The notes: a model not told the origin generated them from the sequence alone. A DNA stretch of 64,000 nt from Acidovorax sp. MR-S7 (GCF_000400995.2 NZ_DF238999.1:62001-126000); one strand, 5' to 3'; shown: positions 8,443 to 18,058, counted from the stretch's first letter. Made by a program: numbers and translations.

Positions 8443-9017
8443 GGCTGGCCTCCCGATGCCGCGGGCGCCAGCGGGAACGTCTGCACCGCCTCGGTGGCGG
8501 GCGGCGCGGGTACGTTGTCGGCGGTCATGCTGTCGCCGGGCCGCTCGAAGCAGATTTGCCGCGCGCGGTCATCCGCGTGCAGTTCCCAGGCTGGACCAGC
8601 CAGGGTGAGCAGCGCATCGCGCAGGGTCATGGGGCCGATGCGCAGGTGCGCCGCCGGCAGCGGCAATGCGTACAGCTCGATCACCGCGTGCGCGGTCTCG
8701 CAGAGCTGGTAGCCGCTGCGCTTAAGGACATGCCGCAGCCCGTCGCCGACCGTGGCGCGGGCGTCCTCCGGCATGGCGACATCGATGGTCTGTAGAAGCA
8801 GGTCGCCTTGCGCCGCCGTGGGTGCGAGTTCCACGAGCGTGTAGCGGCCATAGCGCACGACGGGGATGTACCCGGGCGCCGCGGGTTCAAGCGCCGCTGG
8901 CGCTTCCTCTGCGGTATCGAGCGCGAGCGGCGTCGAGGTCGTTGTGCAGCCGCTGGCCAGGGCTGTGGTCAGCAGGCCGGCACCCAGCAGGCGACGGTAT
9001 GGGTGGATTGCGGGCAT
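8439..9017 (-). CDS. pilL: PilL-like lipoprotein of the ICE (PFL_4709 type)
   Basis: A 192-residue protein with a lipoprotein signal: hydrophobic LLGAGLLTTALASGC ends in the lipobox ASGC, so Cys23 or so would be lipidated. The body has VPVVRYGRYTLVELAPTAAQ-type sequence and VGDGLRHVLKRSGYQLCE, as in the N-terminal domain of PilL proteins encoded by PAGI/ICEclc elements. It is the first gene of the minus-strand block, and the type-G conjugation operon usually starts here. The 400 bases upstream contain only transposase scrap, so any native promoter must lie close to the start. Confidence 0.78.
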   Translation of the reverse strand: MPAIHPYRRLLGAGLLTTALASGCTTTSTPLALDTAEEAPAALEPAAPGYIPVVRYGRYTLVELAPTAAQGDLLLQTIDVAMPEDARATVGDGLRHVLKRSGYQLCETAHAVIELYALPLPAAHLRIGPMTLRDALLTLAGPAWELHADDRARQICFERPGDSMTADNVPAPPATEAVQTFPLAPAASGGQP

Positions 9018-9423
9018 GGCATCGGCTCGTCTGTTGCGATGCCAATACCTTGGCGGTGCGCCGCGGTACGGTCAGCCAAAAATGCGAACTGGCGGTTGCC
9101 CGCATTTCCTCAATGCGTGCACTATCTGAACAGAACGACGAGCCACGAATTCATCCGCTTGATGATTTTCGCGAGCTCGCTGCCTGCCATCCGGGGCGCG
9201 GTCGCGGACTTCCGCTCCACATTCCTGACCTGCGTGCGCTCCAGCGCCAGGCACTGGCTCTTCTCGTCCACGCACAGCACCAGCGTGCTCTCAAATGGAT
9301 TCAGATACAGCGCCACCACGTCGCGCAGCTTCTTGACGAACAGCAGACTGGTAATAGCTTGAAGCTCTCCGCTCGGTGCGGCTTGAGTTGGAAAAACGCG
9401 AAGCGTCGTGGGGCATCCACAAA
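9018..9423. other. Junction region between ICE and metabolic block
   Basis: About 400 bases hold no intact gene. Next to pilL there may be a promoter. The middle carries an IS630-type fragment on the minus strand, and the rest is unassigned. This is the left edge of the block that separates pilL from the ICE helicase gene. Confidence 0.5.
9230..9343 (-). pseudogene. IS630-family transposase fragment
   Basis: A short stretch translates to [16 protein letters not shown] then [19 protein letters not shown]. That is the highly conserved IS630 segment containing the DEKS catalytic motif. Sequence on both sides is unrelated, so only about 40 codons survive. It shows past transposition at the ICE/metabolic-block boundary. 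Confidence 0.7.
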
Positions 9424-10455
9424 TCAAGCCAGCTTCAACGCGTGCAGCACCAGCATGGCGAAGCCACCCAGCACCACCAGCGAGAGCGTGACCACGATCG
9501 ACACGCGCGGGCCTGCGGCGGTCACGCTGCGCAGGTCGACGCCCAGGCCCAGGCCCGCCATGGCCACGATGGTGAGCAGGCCGCTGAGGCTGCTGGCCGG
9601 CGCCACCAGCGCCTGGGGCAACAGGCCGATGGAGCGAATGAGCGCCAGCGCCAGGAACACGAGGATGAACACCGGCAGGTACTGCGTGAGCGATCGGCGC
9701 GGCGCGGCCTGCCTAGGTTCGCTGCGGCGGCTGCGGGCGTACAGGATGGACAGCGTGGCGACCACTGGGCCCAGCATCAGCACCCGGATCAGCTTGACCA
9801 GCGTGCCCACTTGGACGGCGGCCGCGCCCATCGGCGCCGCCGCGGCTAGTACCTGCGGCACCGCATAGACCGTCAGGCCGGCCAGCACGCCGCTGGCGGC
9901 CGCGTTCAGGTGCAGGACGTGGGCAATGACGGGAATCAGCAGCACCACCACGATGCCCAGCACGGCCGTGAAGGCGATGGCGGTGGTGACGTCGCGGCTG
10001 TCGGCATCGATCGCCGGGGCGACCGCCGCGATGGCGGAGTTGCCGCAGATCGAGTTGCCGCAGGCGACCAGCGCCGCCATCTTGGCTGGTAAACCAAAGA
10101 ACCGGCCGAGCGAGAAGCTGACGGCGATGGTGGCGAACACCGTGAGCACGATGCCCGCCAGCAAAGGCGTGCCCGCCTGGAGGATGGCGCCAAAGCTCAC
10201 CGTGGCCCCCATCAGCATGACGGCGGCCTCCATCAGCGTCTTGGCGGCGCACTGGATGCCGGGCTCGAAAGACGCCGGCGGCTTCCACGCCGTGCGCAGC
10301 AAGGTGCCGATGACGATGGACAGCACCAGCGCTTCCAGCCAGGCCCGGCCCGTCAGCGCCGCCTCGACATGCTCCAGTCCCAGCGACACCAGGGTGACGG
10401 CGCCGCACAGCGCCAGGCCGGGAAGAAGATGGACCAGAGGTCTTCGTGTGCTCAT
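9424..10455 (-). CDS. yeiH: YeiH/UPF0324-family putative sulfite/sulfate exporter
   Basis: A roughly 343-residue membrane protein with about ten hydrophobic segments. Family signatures include [37 protein letters not shown] and [15 protein letters not shown]. YeiH proteins are linked to sulfite/sulfate efflux or sulfonate metabolism and are commonly controlled by an adjacent divergent LysR gene (YeiE), exactly the arrangement here. The start at 10455 is preferred over 10491, because the latter would lie five bases from the operator palindrome without room for a ribosome-binding site. It is the first of three predicted sulfur-oxyanion exporters in the window. Confidence 0.85.
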   Translation of the reverse strand: MSTRRPLVHLLPGLALCGAVTLVSLGLEHVEAALTGRAWLEALVLSIVIGTLLRTAWKPPASFEPGIQCAAKTLMEAAVMLMGATVSFGAILQAGTPLLAGIVLTVFATIAVSFSLGRFFGLPAKMAALVACGNSICGNSAIAAVAPAIDADSRDVTTAIAFTAVLGIVVVLLIPVIAHVLHLNAAASGVLAGLTVYAVPQVLAAAAPMGAAAVQVGTLVKLIRVLMLGPVVATLSILYARSRRSEPRQAAPRRSLTQYLPVFILVFLALALIRSIGLLPQALVAPASSLSGLLTIVAMAGLGLGVDLRSVTAAGPRVSIVVTLSLVVLGGFAMLVLHALKLA

Positions 10456-10495
10456 GGCGCCATCTTCAAATGCCGCCATCAAAAAATCCAATGAA

Positions 10496-10513
10496 TTGAA
10501 TAAGTTTATTCAA
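10496..10513. promoter_or_regulatory. Perfect 8-2-8 palindrome, likely LysR operator
   Basis: TTGAATAAGTTTATTCAA is a perfect inverted repeat (8-bp arms, 2-bp spacer) in the AT-rich space between divergent yeiH and lysR. A related half-site, ATTCTTATTGAAT, follows up to the lysR start. The site contains T-N11-A spacing typical of LysR boxes. It probably binds the adjacent regulator and controls both genes. Confidence 0.6.
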
Positions 10514-10530
10514 CAAGATATTCTTATTGA

Positions 10531-11409
10531 ATGACCTTCGATCAGCTGCGCATCTTCGTGGCGGTGGCCGAGACGCTGAACATGCGGCAGGCCGGCGAGC
10601 TTCTCCACCTCACCCAGCCCGCCGTGAGCGCGGCCATCACGGCGCTGGAGACGCGGCACGACACCCGCCTGTTCGACCGGGTGGGCCGCGGGCTGGAGCT
10701 GAGCGCGGCAGGCCGTAGCTTTCTGCCGGAGGCCCGGGCCGTGCTGGCGCGTGCCGGGGACGCACAGCGCGTGCTGGCCGACCTGTCCGGGCTGGTGCGT
10801 GGCGAGGTGCGCATCGTAGCCAGCCAGACCGTGGCCACGTACTGGCTGCCGTCGCGCATGGCGCGTTTCGTCGAGGCCTATCCGGGCATCGGCGTGCCGC
10901 TGGTCGCCGGCAACAGCGCAACAGCTTCCACCGCGGTGCTCGCGGGCGATGCCGACCTGGGCTTTGTCGAAGGCAATGTGGACGGCGACCTGCTGCGCGT
11001 GCGGCTCATCGGCGGGGACCGGCTCGGCCTGTATGCCGCGCCCGGCCATCCGCTGGCGGGAAATCCGGTAGAGGCAGCCGACCTGCAGCGGGCGGCCTGG
11101 GTGCTGCGCGAACCCGGATCGGGCACCCGCGAGCATCTGCAGGCGGACCTGGCGCGCCACGGGCTGGATCTGGACGCGCTCACCGTGCGGCTCGTGCTGC
11201 CGTCGAATGGTGCCGTGCTGGAAGCGGTAGGCGCTGGCGGGCTGATCGCCGTAGTGTCCGATCTGGCCGCAGCGTCGCGGTTGGCCGCCGGACAGGTAGT
11301 GCGGCTGGACTATGAGTTGCCGCCCCGAGATTTCCGCGTTATCACTCACCGAGCGCGGCGGGAAAGCCGGGCAGTGGCCGCCTTCATGCAGTTGATCGGC
11401 ACGCCTTGA
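10531..11409 (+). CDS. LysR-family regulator (YeiE-like) divergent from yeiH
   Basis: A 292-residue LysR protein. The N-terminal winged HTH has FDQLRIFVAVAETLNMRQAG and HLTQPAVSAAITALE, the standard LysR recognition helix. The effector domain (RGEVRIVASQTVATYWLP to the C-terminus) has the two-lobe pattern, with LREPGSGTREHLQ typical of CysB/CysL/YeiE-like anion-sensing members. Paired divergently with yeiH, it is probably the local activator responding to sulfite or a related anion. That ligand assignment is inference. Confidence 0.85.
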   Translation: MTFDQLRIFVAVAETLNMRQAGELLHLTQPAVSAAITALETRHDTRLFDRVGRGLELSAAGRSFLPEARAVLARAGDAQRVLADLSGLVRGEVRIVASQTVATYWLPSRMARFVEAYPGIGVPLVAGNSATASTAVLAGDADLGFVEGNVDGDLLRVRLIGGDRLGLYAAPGHPLAGNPVEAADLQRAAWVLREPGSGTREHLQADLARHGLDLDALTVRLVLPSNGAVLEAVGAGGLIAVVSDLAAASRLAAGQVVRLDYELPPRDFRVITHRARRESRAVAAFMQLIGTP

Positions 11410-11565
11410 AGGCCCACTCAAGTCTGAGGGAGCTCGCATGGTGTAGTAGGCCGCGCGACCGCGTCTGCAGGCTACGCTGCGCCTGTGGGCCGAACGTTAG
11501 CTGTCGCTACGTCGACCGCCACGCCCGCCCTGCCGCCTACACGCTCTCCCAGAAGGGACGCTGCC

Positions 11566-11810
11566 ATGCCTGACGCGCAACGAGGCTTGGGCGGCAAAGC
11601 CCGCGTGTTCATCACCGGCTCGGCCGACGGGTCGGGGCATGCCGCGGCCGAAACGCTGCTGTCCCAGGGCCATGACGTCGTGGTCCATGTCCGCTCCCGG
11701 GCTCGGTTGCCCACCCTGAGGCAACCCGTGGACTAGGGCGGCCCCGCCATGATCGGCGATCTTTCGGACGTCGCACATATTGTGATTGCCTGCATCCAAG
11801 CGAGGCAGCG
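11566..11810 (+). pseudogene. Short-chain dehydrogenase/reductase, decayed N-terminal part
   Basis: The ATG at 11566 opens MPDAQRGLGGKARVFITGSA, an SDR start with the nucleotide-binding TGSADGSGHAAAE, then GHDVVVHVRSRARL. A TAG at 11734-11736 interrupts the frame. The same frame continues as PAMIGDLSDVAHIV, which matches the SDR GDLSD segment, before similarity fades near 11810. The catalytic YxxxK part is absent. It is therefore a dead gene, broken by a stop and 3' loss. Confidence 0.65.
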
Positions 11811-12037
11811 AGGCACGGCCGCATCCCACCGAAAGCCTTGGTCCAGCGCACGCCAAGGCAATTCGCGACCGGCACCCATATCCGCGAGCGATGTGTCAGC
11901 GGGCCCCGGGCCGCAAGACTCCGGCTTATGTCCGTCGCTCCAGTCGCCCCTCCGGAGCACGATGCCTCTCTGCTGCATTGACTTCGCCGAGCTACAAGGC
12001 AAAGCTATTTCAATGGGCGAAGACGCGCGGCAATTCA
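11737..12037. other. Non-coding/decayed stretch
   Basis: The first 70 bases continue the SDR frame after its stop. The remainder has short open frames on both strands, but none has recognisable family motifs or a ribosome-binding site. It separates the lysR side from the convergent Bug gene. Confidence 0.4.
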
Positions 12038-13009
12038 CTAGTCAAGCTTTGCGCCGGAGATTCTTATACGCTCGCGCTGAACAGGACGATCTGCGGCTAC
12101 ATAGCTGGTGGCCTCCGCCGCGGTCGAACCAACCGGCTCCAATCCGAGAACCTCGAGGTTCTTCTCGTAGAAGCCGTTCTCGAGCAAGATGGACTTAACT
12201 GTGTTCGAAACGAGATTGACAATTTCGCGCGGTGTCCCAGCCGGCGCCGACAGCATGATGATGTACTCGGCACCAATCTCCTGCAGTCCAAGTTCCTTGA
12301 ACGTCGGTACTTCCGGGATGCTCTTGATGCGAGAGCTACCGCCCACTGCAATTATCCGAAGCTTGCCACTTTGATGATGCGGCAGTGCGTTTGAGAAGCC
12401 TGTGAAGCCTGCGTCCAACCGCCCAGCAATCAGATCCTGCAGCATTGGAGGCGACCCCTTGTAGGGAACGTGGACCCACCCAAAATTCGCCTTGGTGGCC
12501 AACATCGCCGCGGGGAGATGCGTCACGCCGCCGATTCCAGCCGAGCCGAACTTCACTTCGTTGTCTCCCTTTCGGTTCTTGGCACTTGCCAAGAACGCCC
12601 CAAATGAATCGGCCGGAAACTGTGACGAAATTGCAAGTGCCACCGGTACCTTCACAAGAATGCTTATTGGAAGCAGCTCCGTATCAGGGTTATAGGCCAG
12701 CGACTTGTAGAGGAACTGGTTTTGCGTAATAGGCGCCTCGGTCGATACAAGAAATGTATATCCATCCGGCTTGGCCTTCGCCACCAACTGTGCGCCTAGC
12801 GTTTCACTTGCACCTGGCCGGTTGTCCACAACGACCGGCTGCCCGAGTTTGTCCGAGAACTTCTTGCCAACTACCCGCGCCAGAGCATCAACAACGCCTC
12901 CGGCAGGGTAACCCACCACAAAAGTCACCGGACGAGCCGGATAGGTCTCAGCATTCGCTAAACCTGTGAGAGCTGCAAAAGCCACAGCAACCCAAAGCAC
13001 CTTTTTCAT
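12038..13009 (-). CDS. Bug-family (TctC-like) periplasmic binding protein 1
   Basis: The start at 13009 follows a GGAGA box on the minus strand and gives 323 residues. There is a signal peptide (VLWVAVAFAALTGLANAE) and the Bug hallmarks: YPARPVTFVVGYPAGGVVDA, VVVDNRPGASETLGA and VPYKGSPPMLQDLIAGRLD. Bug proteins bind organic acids for TctAB-type transporters or act as sensors. No tctAB genes are nearby, as is common for orphan Bug genes in Burkholderiales. The ligand cannot be predicted, but the block around it deals with C3/C-S compounds. Confidence 0.88.
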   Translation of the reverse strand: MKKVLWVAVAFAALTGLANAETYPARPVTFVVGYPAGGVVDALARVVGKKFSDKLGQPVVVDNRPGASETLGAQLVAKAKPDGYTFLVSTEAPITQNQFLYKSLAYNPDTELLPISILVKVPVALAISSQFPADSFGAFLASAKNRKGDNEVKFGSAGIGGVTHLPAAMLATKANFGWVHVPYKGSPPMLQDLIAGRLDAGFTGFSNALPHHQSGKLRIIAVGGSSRIKSIPEVPTFKELGLQEIGAEYIIMLSAPAGTPREIVNLVSNTVKSILLENGFYEKNLEVLGLEPVGSTAAEATSYVAADRPVQRERIRISGAKLD

Positions 13010-13081
13010 TCCATGTCTCCATGTAGTCGTTGCCAAGACTATTCTTCGACCTCTCCACCCTCCTGTGAATCCGCCTAACAC

Positions 13082-13413
13082 AAAGGTAGCATTCGGCTGG
13101 CGCGAACGTCGTCCCCGTCAGAAGCGCCTTCCACAGGTGGACTTCTCCTTTATTCGCTCGGAAACTTCCCTCCTGGATGCACTCATCGGGTCCGCATTGC
13201 AGACCACAGCCCAATGGCTAGGGGGAACTCCTACCTCGACTTGTCACGGGATCGTTGAAGCCCGCCGACCTTGCGCGCCGGAAAGGCGGCCTTTTGTTGC
13301 ACTACAGTTGCCTTAGCGGACGCGCGGCCCTCGCCGCCAAGTACTGCCAGCTGAACTGGCGTGTAGCTCTCCTGGAACAACCATCAATGCTGGAGCGGCG
13401 CGTGGTATCCGGC
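13082..13413. other. Gap with no supported gene
   Basis: About 330 bases between the Bug gene and the small open frame. Open frames exist on the plus strand but are antisense-like and lack motifs. An upstream promoter for the Bug gene is the only function expected. Confidence 0.4.
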
Positions 13414-13737
13414 TCAGCCACAAGGCACACCGCTGCTACTGATTGCGCCGGCGAGCACATCGATCATTTCCGTGTCGTCAATCGCCCGCGCGGCCGATAA
13501 GCAAAAGGCCACCTGCTCAGCGGTGAGGACAACACCCAAGGCCAAGGCGCTTCGCGCGCGAGCCACCGAAAGACGCCGGTGTCCCATGTCGACGCTTCGT
13601 TGGAGCAGTTGTCGCGCACAATCTGCCGCAACCTCGGCTCTGCTTACGACGATGGCGCGGTTCATCTCCTTCTTAAGATGCCGAATCTGCGCCCTCGTCA
13701 ACACTTTCTTTGCAGAATGGGAAATAGAGTCGTTCAC
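13414..13737 (-). CDS. Small hypothetical protein downstream of TauE-like gene
   Basis: A 107-residue open frame with start GTG at 13737. The predicted protein is helical and basic at the N-terminus (KKVLTRAQIRHLKKEMNRA), with VLTAEQVAFCLSAARAIDD near the end. It lies 33 bases after the exporter gene on the same strand and could be the last gene of that operon. No family is recognised and the ribosome-binding site is weak, so it may be spurious. Confidence 0.35.
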   Translation of the reverse strand: MNDSISHSAKKVLTRAQIRHLKKEMNRAIVVSRAEVAADCARQLLQRSVDMGHRRLSVARARSALALGVVLTAEQVAFCLSAARAIDDTEMIDVLAGAISSSGVPCG

Positions 13738-13770
13738 GACTTTGAGGATGCGAATAGCGGAATGCGCGAT

Positions 13771-14547
13771 CTAGGTGCGAGATCCAAGGATCTGCATCGC
13801 CGCAGAGGCAGCGAGTGATATTCCAGCGATCGTGAGGAGCAGCCCAGTTACACGCAGCAGCGAAGTACGCGAGATGCTGAGGGGATAGCGTACACATAGG
13901 GCACTCACACATATTGCCACTGGCAAGGAGACGGCGCAAAGCAGCAAAGACTGCTGCGAGAAGTGGCCAGTTCCCGCGACCAGGGATAGTCGTAGTGTGT
14001 TGTTCATCGCGAAGATAAGAACCAAGCAACGACGTGCATAGATGGGATCGTATGGCTGACGAAGCAGGTGGTAAACGATCGGTGGGCCCGATGTTGCAAA
14101 CAGCCCCCCCATAAGGCCGGAAAGTGCTCCATAGAACGCAAAGGTATGGGGCGGTGATATCGCCGACTTGACACGTCTCATCGACATGAGATTTACCGCG
14201 CTCAAGAGCACGGCGACGCCAAGTAAGAGTCGCAGCCAATCAGCTGCGTTCGCGCTGAGCCACTGCTGAACCACGAGACCTGCAGCGACACCAACACCGC
14301 TTGCCCACAAGACGTGCTTGACCTCGGCCCATAAGAGAGGCTTCCTGTCCTGCACCAGAAATGTGAGGGAGTTGACCAGTGCGAGAACCATTGAGGCGTC
14401 TGCGGCATCTGCGATGGGTACGATACGGAAAAGCTCCACCAAGCTCAGTAGAACAAGACCGAATGCGAAGGCAGTAAGGCTTTGCAGAAAGGACGCCACC
14501 ACCACGCAAGCTACAAAGTACGCGAGTGCTTCGGGAGATGGCATCAA
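13771..14547 (-). CDS. TauE/SafE-family sulfite exporter-like protein 1
   Basis: A 258-residue protein with about eight membrane segments. It carries the duplicated TauE/SafE pattern: FLQSLTAFAFGLVLLSLVE in the first half and FYGALSGLMGGLFATSGPP in the second, where the GGLFATSGPP motif is diagnostic. Members export sulfite, sulfoacetate or related anions made during sulfonate breakdown. It is the distal gene of the minus-strand run acuI-like, Bug, D-cysteine desulfhydrase-like, malY-like, tauE-like, so it probably removes sulfite released by those enzymes (inference). Confidence 0.85.
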   Translation of the reverse strand: MMPSPEALAYFVACVVVASFLQSLTAFAFGLVLLSLVELFRIVPIADAADASMVLALVNSLTFLVQDRKPLLWAEVKHVLWASGVGVAAGLVVQQWLSANAADWLRLLLGVAVLLSAVNLMSMRRVKSAISPPHTFAFYGALSGLMGGLFATSGPPIVYHLLRQPYDPIYARRCLVLIFAMNNTLRLSLVAGTGHFSQQSLLLCAVSLPVAICVSALCVRYPLSISRTSLLRVTGLLLTIAGISLAASAAMQILGSRT

Positions 14548-14668
14548 GAAGTGACCTCAGACGGGACGTGCCTGCCCCGGAGTGCTGATCGTCCGCGCTC
14601 GCTGCGTGGATCGATATCGCACAGGCGCGCAGTAGATTGAAGGGTGGTGTTGTCTCGCGGCCCTCACA

Positions 14669-15898
14669 TCAGACGCTCGACAATCTGTGCACGCCCCCGC
14701 TCTTGCCGGCCAGCCCGTAGCGAAGGCGCTGAATAGCTTCGTCGACTACGGAGCGGGGACAGCCCAGATTTGCCCTCACAAACCCTTCTCCCTCCACGCC
14801 AAACTTGAGTCCCTTGTCAAACCACACTCGCCCCTGCTTGAGCAAGGCATCGTCGAGGTCTCCGGATTTCGCCAGAGATCGGCAATCGATCCATGCAAGG
14901 TAAAGCGATTCCATGTCGAGGACATTGAGACCTAGTCCGCTGGTGTTTACTTGATCAGCAAAGTGGCGATGATTGGCCCTGACATACGCGAGAAGCGCTT
15001 CAAGCCAAGATTCTCCTTGCGCATAGGCAGCTTCGGTTGCGACCATCCCCAGTACGTTCACCTTGTTCATGAGGTTGCGGTCGATTTGCCTGCCAATCTC
15101 AGACCGGAGCCTCGGATTCGGGATGAACATGTTGGCACATTGGAGCCCTGCCAAGTTGAAAGTCTTGCTTGCAGAAGCACAAGTGATGCTATTGGAAGCA
15201 AACTGGGGCCCCAGCGATGCGAATGGGATATGTCTCTTCTCTGGATTCAATACGAAATCCTGGTGTATCTCGTCGGAAATAACCAGGACACCGTGTTCGA
15301 AGCAGATCTCGCCCATCGTGCGCAGTTCATCTGCTGTCCACACATTGCCGGTCGGATTGTGCGGATTGGACAGAATAAAGAGCTTCGTATCCTCACGAAC
15401 AGCTGCCTTGAAAGCCGCCGCGTCGAACTCATACCGCTTTCCATCAAACTTGAGCGGCGCCCGGGCCAAGTGCCGCCCATTGATCAGTACATCGTTGTGA
15501 AAGTGCACGTAGACGGGTGGCTGAATCAGCACTGAATCCCCTGGCGCGGAACATGCCTGAATGATGGTCTTGAGCGCGGTGATAACTCCAGAGACCGGGA
15601 GTACCCATTCAGGGTCGACATCCCATCCAAACCTCGTATGCTGCCACCGGGTAACTGCTTCAAGATAGCTTTTTGTAGCTCCGGTCGGGTAGCCGAACAC
15701 GCCGTGCTCTACCGCATCGGTGAGCGCGTCCAGTACTGGTGGCGGAGCCTTGAAGTCCATATCAGCAAGCCACATTGGCAAAGGCGTCGCTTCTGCTTGA
15801 CTGCTGGTCAACAGAACTTTCGCAGCGTTCCATTTCAGCGAGTTCGAATCTCGCCGATCAACGATCTCATCAAAGCTGAATGCGTTCCGATCGGACAT
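14669..15898 (-). CDS. MalY/PatB-type cystathionine beta-lyase-like aminotransferase
   Basis: The start at 15898 follows AGGGGAA and gives 409 residues. It is a fold-type I PLP enzyme: WLADMDFKAPPPVL near the N-terminus, LSNPHNPTGNVWT with Asn181, ISDEIHQDF with Asp209, and SASKTFNLAGLQ with the PLP Lys245. The MalY/PatB subfamily cleaves C-S bonds of cystathionine, cysteine S-conjugates or related amino acids to pyruvate, ammonia and a thiol. It lies 98 bases downstream of the D-cysteine desulfhydrase homologue. A true aminotransferase role is less likely. Confidence 0.85.
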   Translation of the reverse strand: MSDRNAFSFDEIVDRRDSNSLKWNAAKVLLTSSQAEATPLPMWLADMDFKAPPPVLDALTDAVEHGVFGYPTGATKSYLEAVTRWQHTRFGWDVDPEWVLPVSGVITALKTIIQACSAPGDSVLIQPPVYVHFHNDVLINGRHLARAPLKFDGKRYEFDAAAFKAAVREDTKLFILSNPHNPTGNVWTADELRTMGEICFEHGVLVISDEIHQDFVLNPEKRHIPFASLGPQFASNSITCASASKTFNLAGLQCANMFIPNPRLRSEIGRQIDRNLMNKVNVLGMVATEAAYAQGESWLEALLAYVRANHRHFADQVNTSGLGLNVLDMESLYLAWIDCRSLAKSGDLDDALLKQGRVWFDKGLKFGVEGEGFVRANLGCPRSVVDEAIQRLRYGLAGKSGGVHRLSSV

Positions 15899-15996
15899 GG
15901 TTCCCCTAAAGACAGTTCTATTCTGATAACTTGAAGTTCGCGCAATTTGGTGACGCGGCAATCCGAGCTGCAGCGAGCAAGAATGTGAGCAATCGC

Positions 15997-17019
15997 CTAG
16001 GCGGCTGCAGGAAGAATGTCCCCCTGGTACGCGAAAAGCGCTGGTGCACCGCCCGTATGCAGAAACAGGATCGGACCGTCGTTCGAAAACCGAGCACGCT
16101 CGATTCCATCCAAAAGGCCAGCCATTGCTTTTCCTGTGTAAACCGGATCCAGCAGCATTCCCTCTGTTCTTGCAACCAGGCGCACAGCCTCGATGCCATC
16201 AGCGCTGCATTGACCGTACCCGGGCGCGAAGTAGTCATCCCATAGCTCTATTCGAGGGGCGCCTAACTCGCTCATACCCAATAGCCCACCCGTCCTCACA
16301 GCCAGATCGCTCACCTTGCGCGCCTGCTCCTGAACTCCGCAAGAAACAGTAATGCCAACGACCTGAGTTGAGGGAAGGCACTGCGCCAAGGACATCGCAA
16401 TGCCACAGTGAGTCCCGCCGCTACCGGAGGCAAGAACAATGGCCGAGAGGTCGATGCCCATCGCTGCAACCTGCTTTCCCAACTCTATGCCGCCTCGTAG
16501 GTAGCCCATCACGCCGACCGGGCTAGAACCTCCCACTGGCACAACGTACGGGCGCCGGCCGACGGACTTCACGCGCGCTGCTAAGCCCTCAAGCTGCACG
16601 TCGATGGAGTCAAGCGACTGCGAGAACTCGCACGAGACCCCCAGAAGATTCATGAGAAAGCGATTACCACTTGCGAAATGGTCAATCTTCGCTAGACCTG
16701 GCGGCACCGTCAGCACAGCTTCACACCGCATCCCGAGATGGGCAGCGATCGCCGCCGTTTGACGCACGTGGTTTGATTGAATGGCCCCTGCCGTAACCAA
16801 CGTGTCGGCACCCATCCGCAATGCGTCTGCCGCGAGATACTCTAGTTTTCGGAGCTTGTTCCCGCCAAATGCGAGCGCAAGAGGTGCGGTGTCGTCTCGT
16901 TTAACGAATATCTCTCGACCCACTGCTTCTGAGAGCCCCACGAGTTGCTGGATTGGAGTAACTCCTCCAAGCAGGTCGACACGGGGAAATGCAGACAGAC
17001 GCTCTTCCAGCAAGGCCAT
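15997..17019 (-). CDS. D-cysteine desulfhydrase / L-cysteate sulfo-lyase homologue
   Basis: A 340-residue fold-type II PLP enzyme of the ACC deaminase/DcyD family. FGGNKLRKLEYLAAD has the PLP Lys55, and AIQSNHVRQTAAIAA has the substrate-contact Ser82-Asn83-His84. The glycine-rich phosphate loop is LASGSGGTHCGIA. The family includes D-cysteine desulfhydrase (pyruvate + sulfide + ammonia), ACC deaminase and CuyA, which splits L-cysteate to pyruvate, sulfite and ammonia. A sulfite-exporter gene in the same run favours a sulfite-releasing activity, but sequence alone cannot decide the substrate. Confidence 0.82.
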   Translation of the reverse strand: MALLEERLSAFPRVDLLGGVTPIQQLVGLSEAVGREIFVKRDDTAPLALAFGGNKLRKLEYLAADALRMGADTLVTAGAIQSNHVRQTAAIAAHLGMRCEAVLTVPPGLAKIDHFASGNRFLMNLLGVSCEFSQSLDSIDVQLEGLAARVKSVGRRPYVVPVGGSSPVGVMGYLRGGIELGKQVAAMGIDLSAIVLASGSGGTHCGIAMSLAQCLPSTQVVGITVSCGVQEQARKVSDLAVRTGGLLGMSELGAPRIELWDDYFAPGYGQCSADGIEAVRLVARTEGMLLDPVYTGKAMAGLLDGIERARFSNDGPILFLHTGGAPALFAYQGDILPAAA

Positions 17020-17089
17020 CGCTCAAATCCAGAAAAGTCACGGTAGAAATCGTCTTCTTCTATGCTTCGGCCCTTGCTCCGGCCGGGCC

Positions 17090-18058
17090 CTATTCTGGCT
17101 TGATACCCGACTCCCGAACCACTGCCCCCCAGCTAGCTGCGTCAACGGCGAGCGTCTTGCCGAAGTCTTGACCACTCAAATAGCTTGGGCGCATGCCCAT
17201 GCCATTCAGACGCGTCTGCACCTCAGCGTCTTTGAGCGCCACCTCGACAGCGCTCTGGAGTTCCATGACGGCAGCGCTGGGTGTTTTGGCCGGAACAAAC
17301 AGTCCATACCAACTTTCTGACTCAAGATCAACGCCCTGCTCCTTCATTGTCGGCACGTCGGGCACTAGAGGTGAGCGTTGCGAGCCAAAAACTCCGAGGA
17401 TGCGCATCTTCTTGGCACGATGATGTTCTGCGTGATCACCTATCGCATCCACTGCAGCATCCAATTGACCGCCCAACAGGTCGGTCACAACTGAAGACCC
17501 TCCCCTGAATGGAATCATCGTCGTCTTCGTATCCGTTGCCCGCTCCAGCCGGTACAACGTCAGATGGGACATCGTTCCTACGCCCGACGTTCCGATGTTG
17601 AGATGGGTGGGAGCAGCCTTCGCCTGGGCAATCAGGTCATGAACACTTTTGAACTTTGAGGTTTCCCCGACGGAGATCACGACCGGGGTTTTGGCTATCT
17701 GGGCCACTGGGACGTAGTCGGTCTTGAAATCGTAGTTCACCTGCCCCGCGTAGAGGGTGGGGGCGATGGAAGCGGTCGTCGTCAGAGCAAGCAGCACATT
17801 GGTTCCGTCTGCTGCCATGTTCTTTACTTGCCCAGCAGCCAAGCGAGAGCCTGCGCCGGGCTTGTTGTCCACAACAACGGGACGATTCAAAGCTATCGCC
17901 ATTCGTGCGGCAACGACGCGCGCCATCACGTCCGTGCTTCCTCCTGCGCCGAACGGCACGACGATCGTGACTGGACGCTTCTGCGCCTGACCATGCGCCG
18001 CTATGGAAGCGGCCAGAAGAGTGGCCAGAGCCAGGACTTTTTTTACCATCTTGATCAC
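17090..18058 (-). CDS. Bug-family (TctC-like) periplasmic binding protein 2
   Basis: The start is GTG at 18058, eight bases after AAGGAG; this gives 322 residues. A signal peptide (VLALATLLAASIAAHGQAQ) precedes RPVTIVVPFGAGGSTDVMARVV, VVVDNKPGAGSRLAAG and MIPFRGGSSVVTDLLGGQLD, all Bug-family landmarks. It is 70 bases upstream of the desulfhydrase homologue and probably in the same operon. It may capture the organosulfur substrate for uptake, which is inference from position. Confidence 0.87.
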   Translation of the reverse strand: MIKMVKKVLALATLLAASIAAHGQAQKRPVTIVVPFGAGGSTDVMARVVAARMAIALNRPVVVDNKPGAGSRLAAGQVKNMAADGTNVLLALTTTASIAPTLYAGQVNYDFKTDYVPVAQIAKTPVVISVGETSKFKSVHDLIAQAKAAPTHLNIGTSGVGTMSHLTLYRLERATDTKTTMIPFRGGSSVVTDLLGGQLDAAVDAIGDHAEHHRAKKMRILGVFGSQRSPLVPDVPTMKEQGVDLESESWYGLFVPAKTPSAAVMELQSAVEVALKDAEVQTRLNGMGMRPSYLSGQDFGKTLAVDAASWGAVVRESGIKPE

